Below, one piece after another: positions 25,355-34,869 of a stretch of 47,095 nt of DNA. Source of the stretch: Actinomycetes bacterium (GTDB lineage: Bacteria > Actinomycetota > Acidimicrobiia > Acidimicrobiales > RAAP-2); the NCBI GenBank assembly GCA_021791895.1, contig JAJYVS010000020.1, positions 1 through 47,095 on the forward strand. Direction: 5' to 3'. Position 1 is the stretch's first letter; every line of letters begins with the position of its first letter. Made by a program: the position numbers and the translations under genes. A model generated the notes under the pieces. That model was not told the DNA's origin and did no database searches. It saw only the letters and a program-made list of their open reading frames with translations.

Positions 25355-28177
25355 CTAGGAACAGCCGCTCGTCGTGCCGCAGGTCGTGCAGACGTAGCAG
25401 GATCCCGCCCGCACCATGGCGTCGCCGCAGCTGTAGCAGAACGGGGCGTCATGCTGCTCGGCCCGAGCGAGCGTCGGAGGTGTCGCCGCCGAAGCCGAGG
25501 TCATTCGGTCCTCGCCCAAGGGCACCGACAAGGTCGCGCTCTCCTCGACACCGGGCAAAGTCGGCTGGGTGCGCTCCGAGACCGACAGCACCCCAAGGTC
25601 GAGGCGGTCCTCATAGGAGAGATAGTCGAGGGCCAGGCGGCGGAAGATGTAGTCGACCAGACTCGAGGCCAGGCGAAGGTCCGGGTCATCGGTGAGGCCG
25701 GCGGGCTCAAACTTCATCGCCGAGTACTTCTGGACGTAGGTCGACAACGGCACGCCGTGCTGGAGTCCGAGGCTGATGGAGATCGAGAAGGCGTCCATGA
25801 TCCCGGCCAGCGTCGAGCCCTGCTTGGAAACCTTGATGAACACCTCACCGGGCCGCCCGTCCTCGTACTCGCCGACCGTGACGTACCCCTCGCAGTCGGC
25901 CACCCGGAAGGCCCAGGTGCGCGAGTTGCGCCGCCGGGGCAGACGCTCACGGATCGCTCCGACGACGACCGGATCCGGCTTCGTCTGGCGCTCGTGTGCC
26001 AGGGCCAGCTCCAGCTCGGCCACCCGATCGGTGAGCTCCCGCATGTGGGCCTCGGCCTCCGATGCGGGCGGGGCAAGGTCGCCACCGGTCGATGCCTTCT
26101 TGGTCGTCGACAGCGGCTGGGCCACCTTGCAGTTGTCCCGGTAGATGGCGATGGCCTTCAAACCGAGCCGCCAAGCATCGACGTGCAGCTGCTCGACGTC
26201 CTCGACGCTCACGTCCTCGGGCATGTTCACGGTCTTGGAGATCGCGCCACTGATGAAGGGCTGAACGGCGCCCATCATCTTGATGTGCCCCGAGTAGTGG
26301 ATCGTGTTGTCCCCCATCGAACAGGCAAAGACGGCGAGGTGGTCGGGCGAAAGGTGCGGGGCGCCGACAATCGTCTTGTGCTCGTCGATATGGGCAATGA
26401 TCTTTTCGACCTGCTCGTCTGAGTAGCCGAGTTGCCGCAGCGCTCGCGGCACGGTCTGGTTGACGATGGACATCGACCCCCCGCCCACCAGCTTCTTCGT
26501 CTTCACCAGCCCGAGGTCGGGCTCGACACCGGTCGTGTCGCAGTCCATCAGCAAGGCGATGGTCCCAGTCGGGGCGAGCACGCTCGCCTGGGAGTTTCGG
26601 ACCCCGGATCGTTCGGCAAGCTCGACTGCGTCGTCCCACGCCTCCTGGGCCGCCGAGAGTAGCTCGAAGGGGACGAGCTCCTCGTCGATGTTGGCTGCGG
26701 CCGCTTGGTGCTTGCGAAGCACGTGAAGCATGGGTTCGACGTTGTTGTGGAACCCGACGAAGGGTCCCATCCGGGCGGCAGTACGGGACGAGATCGCGTA
26801 GGCGTGGCCGGTCATGAGAGCGGTAATCGCACCGGCCCAGGCCCGGCCGGCGTCAGAATCGTAGGGGAGGCCCTTCGCCATGAGCAGGGCCCCAAGATTC
26901 GCGTATCCTAGTCCGAGCTGGCGGAACAGCCTCGATGTGTCGGCGATCCGCTCGGTCGGGTAGTCGGCATTGCCCACCAGAATTTCCTGCCCGGTGAAGA
27001 CGACCTCGACCGCCGCCTTGAACGATTCGGTGTCGAAGTCGTCGTTCTGATCCAGAAACTTGAGGAGGTTCAGGCTGGCCAAGTTGCAGGCCGAGTTGTC
27101 GAGGTGCATGTACTCGCTGCAGGGATTGGATCCGTTGATCCGCCCTTCGTTGGGTGCGGTGTGCCACTGGTTGATCGTCGTGTCGAATTGCATGCCGGGA
27201 TCGGCGCACTCCCACGACGCATGGGCGATCTGGCGGAACAGGTCCCGAGCCTTAACGGTTCGGATGACCGAACCGTCGGTGCGAGCCACCAGGTTCCAAT
27301 CCCGATCATCGATGACGGCCTCCATGAACTCATCGGTGACCCGCACGGAGTTGTTGGCGTTCTGGTACTGGATCGAGTAGCTGTCGGTGCCGTCGAGGTC
27401 CATGTCGAAGCCGGCGTCCCGCAGTACCCGGGCCTTGCGCTCTTCGAGCGCCTTGCACCAGATGAAGTCCTCGATGTCCGGGTGGTCGGCGTCGAGGATC
27501 ACCATCTTGGCGGCCCGTCGGGTCTTGCCCCCGGACTTGATCGTGCCGGCCGACGCGTCGGCACCACGCATGAAGGAGACCGGTCCCGACGCGGTCCCGC
27601 CACCCTTCAGGAGCTCCTGGGACGACCGGATACGGGACAGGTTGACGCCCGCACCAGATCCCCCCTTGAAGATCGTGCCTTCTTCGGTGTACCAGTTGAG
27701 GATCGAGTCCATCGAGTCGTCAACCGAGAGGATGAAGCAGGCCGAGGCCTGCTGGGGAACCCCCGAGACCCCGATGTTGAACCACACCGGGGAGTTGAAG
27801 GCCGCCTTTTGGTGCACGATGAGGTGCTTGAGCTCGTTGGAGAAGATCTCCGCCTCGTCGTCCTCGAAGTACCCGTCCTTGATCCCCCACGAGGCGATGG
27901 TGTCGACCACCCGGTCGATCACCTGCTTCAAGGAGTGCTCGCGCTCCTTGGTCCCGAGCGTGCCGCGGAAGTACTTCTGCGCCAGGATGTTGGTGGCATT
28001 CACGCTCCAGGTCTCGGGCACCTCGACGCCGAGCTGTTCGAAGACCACCGAACCGTCCCGGAAATCGACGATCCGGGCGTCGCGCCGTTCCCAACGAACC
28101 TCGTCGTAGGGGTGGACACCGTCGGTCGTGAAGCGTCGACGAATACCGATTCCAGCTCGCTGCGGGGCGATGGCCAT
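25355..28177 (-). CDS. nrdJ: Class II (adenosylcobalamin-dependent) ribonucleoside-diphosphate reductase
   Basis: A 940-residue enzyme reducing ribonucleotides to deoxyribonucleotides with coenzyme B12, so it needs neither oxygen nor a second subunit. Characteristic stretches are FNSPVWFNIG, SACFILSVDDSMDSI, GGSGAGVNLSRIRS, SNPCSEYMHLDNSACNLASLNL and SVLAPTGTIALLMD. The C-terminus has a Cys-rich zinc/redox tail (CYSCG...CYVCTTCG) used to re-reduce the active site. The ATG at 28177 has GGGAG 8-12 nt before it; an ATG at 28201 is possible but weaker. Upstream lies a promoter overlapped by NrdR-box-like palindromes. It is probably monocistronic. Confidence 0.95.
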   Translation of the reverse strand: MAIAPQRAGIGIRRRFTTDGVHPYDEVRWERRDARIVDFRDGSVVFEQLGVEVPETWSVNATNILAQKYFRGTLGTKEREHSLKQVIDRVVDTIASWGIKDGYFEDDEAEIFSNELKHLIVHQKAAFNSPVWFNIGVSGVPQQASACFILSVDDSMDSILNWYTEEGTIFKGGSGAGVNLSRIRSSQELLKGGGTASGPVSFMRGADASAGTIKSGGKTRRAAKMVILDADHPDIEDFIWCKALEERKARVLRDAGFDMDLDGTDSYSIQYQNANNSVRVTDEFMEAVIDDRDWNLVARTDGSVIRTVKARDLFRQIAHASWECADPGMQFDTTINQWHTAPNEGRINGSNPCSEYMHLDNSACNLASLNLLKFLDQNDDFDTESFKAAVEVVFTGQEILVGNADYPTERIADTSRLFRQLGLGYANLGALLMAKGLPYDSDAGRAWAGAITALMTGHAYAISSRTAARMGPFVGFHNNVEPMLHVLRKHQAAAANIDEELVPFELLSAAQEAWDDAVELAERSGVRNSQASVLAPTGTIALLMDCDTTGVEPDLGLVKTKKLVGGGSMSIVNQTVPRALRQLGYSDEQVEKIIAHIDEHKTIVGAPHLSPDHLAVFACSMGDNTIHYSGHIKMMGAVQPFISGAISKTVNMPEDVSVEDVEQLHVDAWRLGLKAIAIYRDNCKVAQPLSTTKKASTGGDLAPPASEAEAHMRELTDRVAELELALAHERQTKPDPVVVGAIRERLPRRRNSRTWAFRVADCEGYVTVGEYEDGRPGEVFIKVSKQGSTLAGIMDAFSISISLGLQHGVPLSTYVQKYSAMKFEPAGLTDDPDLRLASSLVDYIFRRLALDYLSYEDRLDLGVLSVSERTQPTLPGVEESATLSVPLGEDRMTSASAATPPTLARAEQHDAPFCYSCGDAMVRAGSCYVCTTCGTTSGCS

Positions 28178-28292
28178 CTTGCTCTCCCTGCCTCCTGTCA
28201 TCTGGGGCTCTCAGTCCCTGGCCGGTGTGGCCGGTCGAGAAGCGCCCGGCCACTCTTGAGCGCCCCCAGGGATCACGGGAACCACCCCCAAA

Positions 28293-28308
28293 CCACAACA
28301 TATTGTGG
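28293..28308. promoter_or_regulatory. NrdR-box-like palindrome 1
   Basis: CCACAACATATTGTGG (perfect 7-bp arms ACCACAA/TTGTGGT if one base is added on each side, 4-bp AT-rich centre) resembles the NrdR consensus acaCwAtATaTwGtgt. It lies about 30 bp downstream of the deduced nrdJ transcription start and 116 bp before the start codon. Confidence 0.65.
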
Positions 28309-28342
28309 TGACATCCCCCATGAGGCACGAGATGCTGGGGTC

Positions 28343-28372
28343 ATTACAGCATTGTAGTTACACACGTGTCAA
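28343..28372 (-). promoter_or_regulatory. nrdJ promoter with overlapping NrdR-box-like palindrome 2
   Basis: On the minus strand TTGACA (28372-28367) and TGTAAT (28348-28343) are separated by 18 bp, a near-consensus sigma-70 promoter. The palindrome TACA-ATGC-TGTA (28345-28356) covers the -10 region and is centred 50 bp from palindrome 1. Paired NrdR boxes with one on the -10 element are the usual way NrdR shuts off nrd genes. The nrdR gene itself is not in the window. Confidence 0.6.
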
Positions 28373-28682
28373 CGGAAGCCGGGGTGTGTCTCCCCAGGTG
28401 AGAAGGATCTTGGGCGAAATCCTCCAGGGTTGGGCCGGTCCGCCCGCCGCCTCGGAGCGGGGTCCGCGTCGACCCCGGCCTGCGCCCGGTCTGCTCCGGC
28501 GAGCGATCCGGCGCGGTGACGCCACCGCCGGTGTCTACCGACCCCGTCGGCGCCCGGACGTGCCGAGTTCCCGGGGGTGGCCCGGTCTCGACTCGGCCTT
28601 GCTCCGACCACGGCGGCTCTCGGTTCTTCCTCCGGGGGACTTTCGGATCGATTCCGCGTCGGGTGCTCTATCGTTCGGCCCG
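28373..28682. other. Intergenic region upstream of glpK
   Basis: Roughly 310 bp between the nrdJ promoter and the glycerol kinase start. An open frame continues upstream of glpK through it, but its composition (Arg/Pro-rich, no homology to glycerol kinase) marks it as non-coding. No glycerol-responsive operator or RNA element was recognised. Confidence 0.4.
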
Positions 28683-30176
28683 GTGGGTTCGGTCGTGGCG
28701 ATCGACGCCGGCACAACCGGGGTGCGCGCCTTGGTGCTCGACGAGTCGGGCTCGGTCGGGTCGGTCGCCTACCGGGAGCTCACCTCGTACTTCCCCCGGC
28801 CCGGTTGGGTGGAACAAGACCCGACACAAATCTGGGATCACGTTCGTTCCACGCTGGCCGAGGTGGCGGCCGGCGGGACAACCAGGCCGATCGCCGTCGG
28901 CCTCACCAACCAGCGTGAGACGGTGGTGGCCTGGGACCGCTCGACCGGTCGTCCCCTGTGCCGGGCAATCGTGTGGCAGGACCGCCGCACCGCGACCCGG
29001 TGTCGGGAGCTGCAGGAGGCCGGCCATCTCGAGCAGATCCGAGCAACGACCGGGCTCGTCCTCGATCCCTACTTCTCGGCCACCAAGATGGCGTGGCTCC
29101 TGACCGAGGGGGGTCTCGCCGACGTGCCGACAGACCGGTTGGCCCTGGGCACGGTCGACACCTGGGTGCTCTGGAACCTGACCGGGGGGTCGGACGGCGG
29201 CGTGTTCGCCACCGACGTCTCCAACGCCAGCCGGACGCTGCTCTTCGACATCCATGAGCGAGAGTGGGCCGGGGAGCTGGCCGAGCTGTTCGGTCTCCCG
29301 CTCTCCTCACTCCCCGAGGTCCGCCCGTCCTGCGGTCGGTTGGGGTGGGTGGCCGAGACGAGTGGATTGGACGCGCTGGTCGGAGTGCCCATCTCGGGCG
29401 TCGCAGGAGATCAGCAGGCGGCACTCTTCGGGCAGGCGTGCTTCGAACCTGGCATGGCCAAGGCCACGTATGGAACCGGCAGCTTCGTGCTCACCAACGT
29501 CGGACCCGGCTGCCCGGCACCAGCCGACGGGCTCGTCACCACCATCGCCTGGGACCTCGGCGAATTCGGCGCCGGCCCCACCTACGCCCTAGAGGGGTCG
29601 TCCTTCGTATCCGGCGCGGCGATTCAGTGGCTGCGCGACAACCTCAAGATCCTCGAGCGCTCCGACGAGCTCGGATCCCTGGCGGCCTCGGTTCTCGACT
29701 CGGGCGGAGTGACCATCGTCCCGGCATTTACCGGCCTCGGCAGTCCCTGGTGGGACCCGGGCGCCCGAGGAACGGTCCTCGGGCTCACCCGGGGTGCTGG
29801 TCGGGCCCAGCTGGCGAGGGCAGTGGTCGAGTCCATCGCCTTCGGGGTCCGGGCCATGGTGGACACCATGTCCCTCGCCGGTTCGGAGCCGAGGATGCTC
29901 CGGGTCGACGGCGGGGCAGCCGCCATGGACGTGCTCCTCCAGCTTCAAGCGGACCAGCTCGGCCTTCCGGTCGCCCGACCGACGTCGCTCGAGTCCACCG
30001 CCCTCGGCGCCGCGATGCTTGCCGGGCTGGCCGAGGAGGCCTGGGGGTCGCTGGACGAGATGTCCTCGCTCTGGCATCTCGATGCCGAGTTCCTGCCGGT
30101 CGAGGATCGAACGATGAGCGACGCCGCCTATGGGACCTGGCTCCGAACGGTCGAACGATCGCGGGGGTGGGTGTGA
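28683..30176 (+). CDS. glpK: Glycerol kinase
   Basis: A 497-residue FGGY-family kinase making sn-glycerol 3-phosphate from glycerol and ATP. Family features are AIDAGTTGVRALVLDE at the N-terminus, TNQRETVV, YFSATKMAWLL, the catalytic Asp243 (GVAGDQQAALFGQ; D245 in E. coli), KATYGTGSFVLTN and the C-terminal ALGAAMLAG. GTG 28683 gives the family-length protein (a second GTG is at 28695). No glycerol facilitator or glpD lies next to it. It converges with a PlsC-type acyltransferase, which uses products of glycerol 3-phosphate, with only 4 bp between. Confidence 0.93.
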   Translation: MGSVVAIDAGTTGVRALVLDESGSVGSVAYRELTSYFPRPGWVEQDPTQIWDHVRSTLAEVAAGGTTRPIAVGLTNQRETVVAWDRSTGRPLCRAIVWQDRRTATRCRELQEAGHLEQIRATTGLVLDPYFSATKMAWLLTEGGLADVPTDRLALGTVDTWVLWNLTGGSDGGVFATDVSNASRTLLFDIHEREWAGELAELFGLPLSSLPEVRPSCGRLGWVAETSGLDALVGVPISGVAGDQQAALFGQACFEPGMAKATYGTGSFVLTNVGPGCPAPADGLVTTIAWDLGEFGAGPTYALEGSSFVSGAAIQWLRDNLKILERSDELGSLAASVLDSGGVTIVPAFTGLGSPWWDPGARGTVLGLTRGAGRAQLARAVVESIAFGVRAMVDTMSLAGSEPRMLRVDGGAAAMDVLLQLQADQLGLPVARPTSLESTALGAAMLAGLAEEAWGSLDEMSSLWHLDAEFLPVEDRTMSDAAYGTWLRTVERSRGWV

Positions 30177-30180
30177 GCGA

Positions 30181-30858
30181 TCAGGACGCCGGACCGAGAT
30201 CCGATTCGTTACCCGCCGGGACCAACGGCTCGTCGACGTAGGGGCACTCGGCCAGCCGCGCGATCTCGACCATAAGAGCGTCCGTGAACGAGCGGACCCG
30301 CTCTTGGGAGCCGGGACCACTCCCGTCGTCGAGCAAGACCATAGGCGGACCGAAGCACGTCCTCACCGGCAAAAGCGGCCGGAGCCATCTCGAGCCGCGC
30401 GGTTGTATGCGGTCAGTGCCCGAGATCCCGACCGGGATGACCGGCACCCCGCACTGCATAGCCAGGCGGGCCACACCGGTGCGACCCCGGTGCACCGTGC
30501 CGTCGGTGGAACGGGTCCCCTCGGGGTAGATGGCGACGAGCTCCCCCCGATCGAGGACCTCTTTGGCCGCGGCGAGCGCCCGCTCCGACGCGTCGCCGCC
30601 CGTCCGGTGAATCGGGATCTGGCCCACCGCCCGGAAGAACCACGCCGTCCTCCGGGCGTCGAAGTACTCGGCTTTGGCCAAGAAGGTGACCCGTCGTCGC
30701 ACCGCCAAGGGCAGGAACAGCGAGTCGCAGAACGACTGGTGGTTGGGGGCGAGGACGGCCGGACCGGAGTGAGGGAGGTGCTCACGACCCTCGATCCGCC
30801 AGCGGAAGACGACCCGGAACAGGGGCCAGAGAAATGCCTTGAGCCCCCAATAGAGCAT
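30181..30858 (-). CDS. 1-acyl-sn-glycerol-3-phosphate acyltransferase (PlsC-like)
   Basis: A 225-residue membrane-associated acyltransferase that adds the second acyl chain in phosphatidic acid synthesis. The catalytic NHxxxxD motif reads NHQSFCD, and YPEGTRS is the substrate-binding block III. A hydrophobic N-terminus (MLYWGLKAFLWPLFRVVF) precedes it. ATG 30858 places this hydrophobic segment at the N-terminus; the upstream open frame adds a Cys/Pro/Arg-rich tail judged non-coding. No Shine-Dalgarno is visible. Confidence 0.88.
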   Translation of the reverse strand: MLYWGLKAFLWPLFRVVFRWRIEGREHLPHSGPAVLAPNHQSFCDSLFLPLAVRRRVTFLAKAEYFDARRTAWFFRAVGQIPIHRTGGDASERALAAAKEVLDRGELVAIYPEGTRSTDGTVHRGRTGVARLAMQCGVPVIPVGISGTDRIQPRGSRWLRPLLPVRTCFGPPMVLLDDGSGPGSQERVRSFTDALMVEIARLAECPYVDEPLVPAGNESDLGPAS

Positions 30859-31063
30859 GGGCAACGCTACATGTGGTCGCGCTCGGGTGCCCGGGGCACC
30901 CCGGCATTCGTAGCAGCACGGTGGGGTGACGGTGGGTGGCCTCCTTTCCCCGGCTCCCGACCGTGCCGCATGCTTGGTCAAGCACGCCGGCGGGCGCGAC
31001 CGAGCGAGCCGAAGTCACACATGGAGATCCGTCGGGCCGGTTGCGGCCACCGATCATGAGGCC

Positions 31064-31860
31064 ACGGGCTACTCCTACCCCATCCGCCCTGCGGTCTCGC
31101 CGCCGATCCTCTCGGGGCACGGCCTGTGGGCCAAAGACCAGATCGTGGTCGGCGACGCCACCCTCAGCTCCCTGCACAAGCGGGTCGGTGACTGGGTCAC
31201 GCTGAGCTTTGGGCGACCCGCCGACCGCCGGTTCTACGTCCCCCCCCACCAGGCAAAAGATCGTCGGAACGGCGACCTTCCCGGCCGTCGGCTACGCCTC
31301 CTTCGTCGAGGACCACCCCTCGGTGGGCACCGGCGCCCTCTTCGCGTTCGGGGCACTGCCAGCGGCGATGCGCCACGCCATCTCGGGGAACCCCGACCGA
31401 AATCTCGACGGGCCGGCTCTCGCGTTCGTCCGCTTCAAACCCGGGGTCCCGGCGGTCAGCGGGCGCGCGGGCCTGGAGAGGATCGCGACCGCCGCGACCA
31501 AGATCCTGGCCGCCACGGTCTCAGTCATCGGTGTCCAACGACCCCCCCCAGATCGTTAGCTACGGCACCATCGGCTACACGCCCATCGCGCTCGCCATCG
31601 CCCTCCCGGTCGGTGCCTGGCAGTCGAGCGTCGCCGCGATTGTCGGTGCGGTCGTCGGACTCCCACTCGGGATCGTGCTCGGCCGGACGCTGTGGGATGG
31701 CTTCGCCCGCAGCCTCAACGCCGTGCCCGACCCAGTCGTGCCGACGATCGCCCTCCTCGCCATCGGCCTGGGGGCACTCTGTTTCGGCAATCTGGTCGCC
31801 GCACTCCCCGGGCGTTCCGCCGCCCGGACTTCGACCTCGCTCCTGCTGCGCGCAGAGTGA
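31064..31860 (+). pseudogene. Remnant of an FtsX/MacB-type ABC transporter permease
   Basis: Three frames together spell the C-terminal part of a large FtsX-domain permease: VSPPILSGHGLWAKDQIVVGDATLSSLHKRVGDW, then TRQKIVGTATFPAVGYASF and DHPSVGTGALFAFGALP, then ASVAAIVGAVVGLPLGIVLGR and NLVAALPGRSAARTSTSLLLRAE. The two frame changes fall exactly in runs of eight C (31240-31247 and 31542-31549), where seven would keep the frame. Between IALAIAL and WQSSVAAI the cytoplasmic loop and a membrane helix (about 40 residues) are missing. No 5' half or ATPase is found. It is a decayed 3' fragment. Confidence 0.8.
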
Positions 31861-31875
31861 GGGTCGAAGGCGTCG

Positions 31876-33090
31876 CTACGCCGACAGCCTGGTCAGGCCC
31901 CGGCGAAGGTTCCGCACGGCCTGACCGATGCGCTTCTCATTCTCGATGAGCGCGAAGCGCACATGGCCGTCACCCCCGGGTCCGAAACCGACCCCGGGTG
32001 AGACCGCCACCTCGGCCTCCTGCACCAGGTACTTGGAGAACTCGAGCGAACCCATCTCCCGATAGGGCTCGGGGACCGGCGCCCAGACGAACATGGTCCC
32101 CTTGGGAAGCTCGACGTGCCATCCGATCCGCTCCAGCCCTTCACACAGCGCGTTGCGGCGAGCTTGGTAGGTGTCGTTGATCTCCTTGGGATAGTCGGGC
32201 GCCTCGTTGAGGGCCACGATCGTCGCGATCTGGATCGGCTGGAAAGCCCCGTAGTCGAGGTAGCTCTTCAGCTTGGTCAGCGCCTGGACGATCGCCGCAT
32301 TGCCGAGCAGGAACGCGATCCGCCAACCGGCCATCGAGAAGGACTTGGTCATCGTGTACAGCTCGACCGCGACGTCCTTCGCCCCCGGAACCTGCAGGAT
32401 CGACGGCGGCGTATAGCCGTCGAAGGAGATGTCGGCGTACGCGAAGTCGTGCACCAGAACCACGTCGTGCTCCTGAGCGAAGCGCACCAGCCGCTCCATG
32501 AACTCGAAGTCGACGCAGGCGGTCGTCGGATTGTGCGGGAAGGAGAGCACGATGACCCGGGGCTTGGGCCACGCCGACTCCCAGGTCTCCATGAGCGACT
32601 CGAAGAACGCCGCACCCGGGTTGGGGGGGCTGAGCCCGGTGTCGACCGAGGCGCTCTCGAGACGAACCTGCCGGACGTCGGCGCCGGCGAAGAGCGGGGC
32701 ATAGATGTGGATCGGGTACGACGGGGAGGGCACGAGGGCGGTATCGCCCGGAGCGACCAGGACCCACATGAGATGGGAGAGCCCCTCCTTGGCCCCGATG
32801 GTCGTCACAACCTCGGTGTCGGGGTCGAGCTCGACCCCGAAACGGTGGAGGTAGCGGTTGGCGATCGCCTGGCGGAGCTTGGGGATGCCCCGGGACGAGG
32901 AGTACCGGTGGTTCCTCGGGTTGTGGGCGGCCTCGGCCAGCTTCTCCACCGCGACGTCGGGCGAGGGGAGGTCGGGGTTGCCGAACCCGAGATCGATGAC
33001 GTCCCGACCGGCTCGCCGGGTCTCGAGCTTCAGGTCGTTGATCGTGGCGAAGACGTAGGGGGGTAACCCGTTGATCCGACGGAACTCCAT
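31876..33090 (-). CDS. alaC: Alanine/glutamate-pyruvate aminotransferase AlaC-like
   Basis: A 404-residue PLP-dependent class I aminotransferase closely resembling E. coli AlaC along its whole length: [66 protein letters not shown] with PLP-lysine K249, and [22 protein letters not shown]. It should make alanine from pyruvate and glutamate. ATG 33090 matches the family start. The LLM oxidoreductase gene lies 37 bp upstream on the same strand. Confidence 0.92.
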   Translation of the reverse strand: MEFRRINGLPPYVFATINDLKLETRRAGRDVIDLGFGNPDLPSPDVAVEKLAEAAHNPRNHRYSSSRGIPKLRQAIANRYLHRFGVELDPDTEVVTTIGAKEGLSHLMWVLVAPGDTALVPSPSYPIHIYAPLFAGADVRQVRLESASVDTGLSPPNPGAAFFESLMETWESAWPKPRVIVLSFPHNPTTACVDFEFMERLVRFAQEHDVVLVHDFAYADISFDGYTPPSILQVPGAKDVAVELYTMTKSFSMAGWRIAFLLGNAAIVQALTKLKSYLDYGAFQPIQIATIVALNEAPDYPKEINDTYQARRNALCEGLERIGWHVELPKGTMFVWAPVPEPYREMGSLEFSKYLVQEAEVAVSPGVGFGPGGDGHVRFALIENEKRIGQAVRNLRRGLTRLSA

Positions 33091-33127
33091 CGGACCAGGG
33101 TACTCGCCACAATCGGCGATCCCGGGC

Positions 33128-33829
33128 TCAACCCGAGCGGATCAACCGGGCGGCTGCGGCCAGTTCGGGCAGGTCGACCGGCCATCCGAAGACCAACCAG
33201 GAGGCACCGGCCTCGACCAGCGGACGAGACTGGGCGGCGATGGCTGAGGCGTCGGCCACACCCCCGGTGTCACGTCTGGCCATCCCGGCCCAGGTCACCT
33301 CGGAGCGGGCAGCCTGAGCGGCAACCGACTCCGGGCTGGCCTGCCAGAGGTTGGGGATCGCGCCGACCTCTTCGGCCAGCGCGGTAGTCCGTCGGGACAC
33401 TCCGCCGATCCATACGTCGAGGCCGAGGGAAATGAGTGCGCGGGCGCACGCCCCGGCCGACTTCCTCCGGTCTTCGGCCGTGCCTGCCGGGACCCCAAAG
33501 GCCAGGTTCTCCCCGAAGCTCAAGTCGTCCCCCGTCCCGAGGGCGGCGACCACCCGTTGGGGCGCGAGCGCGGCCAGGGCGGCGAACTCGGCCACGAGGA
33601 AGTCGTCGGGGATGATCCCCACCCGGGCCACGAGCGTGCCCAGCCAGACGGTGCTCGTGGTGGTGGCGATCGCGCCAAGGACGGGAAAAGGGGCGATGGC
33701 CGGTCGATCGGGTTGGCCCGGCGGCCACAGGTGGTCGTAGACGAACACGCCGTCGATCCCGAGCCGCTCTGCCTCCTGCGCGGTTGCCAGGGCCTCGGCC
33801 GGGGTGTCCCGGAAGCTGGGGACCAACAC
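33128..33829 (-). CDS. Luciferase-like (LLM class) F420/FMN-dependent oxidoreductase
   Basis: A 233-residue TIM-barrel protein of the bacterial luciferase-like family. [34 protein letters not shown] and [10 protein letters not shown] are typical of the F420-dependent actinobacterial branch. At 233 aa it is shorter than the usual 280-340, mainly in the central insertion region. GTG 33829 is the first in-frame start; the homologous start would be about three codons earlier ([10 protein letters not shown]), where there is no start codon. Its 5' third overlaps the extended 3' end of the ROK gene in another frame. Confidence 0.75.
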   Translation of the reverse strand: MLVPSFRDTPAEALATAQEAERLGIDGVFVYDHLWPPGQPDRPAIAPFPVLGAIATTTSTVWLGTLVARVGIIPDDFLVAEFAALAALAPQRVVAALGTGDDLSFGENLAFGVPAGTAEDRRKSAGACARALISLGLDVWIGGVSRRTTALAEEVGAIPNLWQASPESVAAQAARSEVTWAGMARRDTGGVADASAIAAQSRPLVEAGASWLVFGWPVDLPELAAAARLIRSG

Positions 33830-34869
33830 CCCGATCCTCGGGGTCCTGTCGGTTCCACGGGCGATCGGGCGGCCAGAGCCGCCCCGATCGCCCCGGCCCG
33901 CTCACCCAGGGTCGCCGCCATGATCTCGATCGGCGGGCGTGCCCGCGCCCCCTCGACCAGCTCGACAAAAGCCCGGCGGGTCGGACCGAGCAGCAGCTCG
34001 CCCGCTTCGGCCAGCCCACCACCGAGCACGATCCGCTCGGGGTCGACCATGGCGACCACGTTGGCCAACCCGAGGGCGACCCACCAGCCCAGCTCGTCGA
34101 GGACGCCGATGGCACCCTCGTCCCCCCCGAGCGCCGCCCTAGTGATGTCCTCGCCGTGGACGTTCTCCGGGTCGCCACCGGCACGGGCCACCACATGAGG
34201 GAGGCGGCCCGCGTAGGCAGCCTCCCGGGCCAGCCGTCCGAGCCCGCCACCGGAGGCGTAGCGCTCCCAGCATCCCCGGCGCCCACACGGGCACGGCGGC
34301 CCGGCCGGGTCGACGATCGTGTGACCGATCTCGCCGGCGAAGCCGCTGTACCCGAGCCGGACCTTCCCATCGACGACCACCCCACCGCCGATCCCGGTGC
34401 CGAGGGTGACCATGACGCCTTCACCCACACCCCGGAGGGCGCCGAACGCGAGCTCTCCGAGGGCGGCGCAGTTAGCGTCGTTCTCGACGATGACGGTCGC
34501 CGCCTCCAGCCGCTCGCCCACCAGGCGCTGCAGGTCAGCGCCGGAGGCCCCCGGGAGGTTGGGGGCGAAGCGCAGTGCGCCGTGCCGGTCCACCATGCCG
34601 GGGGCGCCGACGCCGACGACCACCGGGACCGGCGCCAACGTCCCCAGATCCGCCGACAGCTGCCCGACGACGTCGGCCACCGCGTCGGCGACATCGACCC
34701 CGACACGGTGGTCCGGGTGCTCGAGGAGCGTCTCGTCCACCTGTGGGGTTGGAACCCTGGCCTCGCACACCACCCCGCCGCTGGGCTCTAGCGCGACCCC
34801 GAACAGCTTGGTCCCGCCGATGTCGACGCCCAGGGTGACCCCAGGACCGGGCCCCGGGGCCTCGGTCAC
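33520..34869 (-). CDS. ROK family glucokinase with out-of-frame 3' extension
   Basis: A sugar kinase of the ROK family, likely glucokinase: GVDIGGTKLFGVAL near the N-terminus, ENDANCAALGE, GTGIGGGVVVDG, GEIGHTIVD and the zinc motif CPCGRRGCWERYASGGG. The recognisable protein ends around residue 340 (GAIGAALAAR, near 33850). The frame then stays open 110 codons more, antisense to nothing but inside the LLM gene in another frame; this tail is Arg/Pro/Ser-rich and unlike ROK proteins. A lost stop or an indel near 33850 is likely. The start GTG overlaps the SRPBCC stop (GTGA, 34866-34869). Confidence 0.85.
   Translation of the reverse strand: MTEAPGPGPGVTLGVDIGGTKLFGVALEPSGGVVCEARVPTPQVDETLLEHPDHRVGVDVADAVADVVGQLSADLGTLAPVPVVVGVGAPGMVDRHGALRFAPNLPGASGADLQRLVGERLEAATVIVENDANCAALGELAFGALRGVGEGVMVTLGTGIGGGVVVDGKVRLGYSGFAGEIGHTIVDPAGPPCPCGRRGCWERYASGGGLGRLAREAAYAGRLPHVVARAGGDPENVHGEDITRAALGGDEGAIGVLDELGWWVALGLANVVAMVDPERIVLGGGLAEAGELLLGPTRRAFVELVEGARARPPIEIMAATLGERAGAIGAALAARSPVEPTGPRGSGCWSPASGTPRPRPWQPRRRQSGSGSTACSSTTTCGRRANPIDRPSPLFPSLARSPPPRAPSGWARSWPGWGSSPTTSSWPSSPPWPRSRPNGWSPPSGRGTT

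Noticed and set aside
25109..26422. 437-codon frame on the plus strand
   Set aside because: It is antisense to nrdJ, whose protein is conserved throughout; the frame is a by-product of high GC content.
28178..28370. Cobalamin riboswitch in the nrdJ leader
   Set aside because: The leader of about 158 nt shows the NrdR-like palindromes but no recognisable B12-box or paired core.
28305..28682. 126-codon upstream extension of glycerol kinase
   Set aside because: It covers the nrdJ promoter, is Arg/Pro-rich and unlike kinase sequence; the GTG at 28683 yields the normal length.
30926..31924. 332-codon frame as an intact gene
   Set aside because: Only its middle part matches an FtsX permease and the match jumps to other frames; it was annotated as a pseudogene instead.
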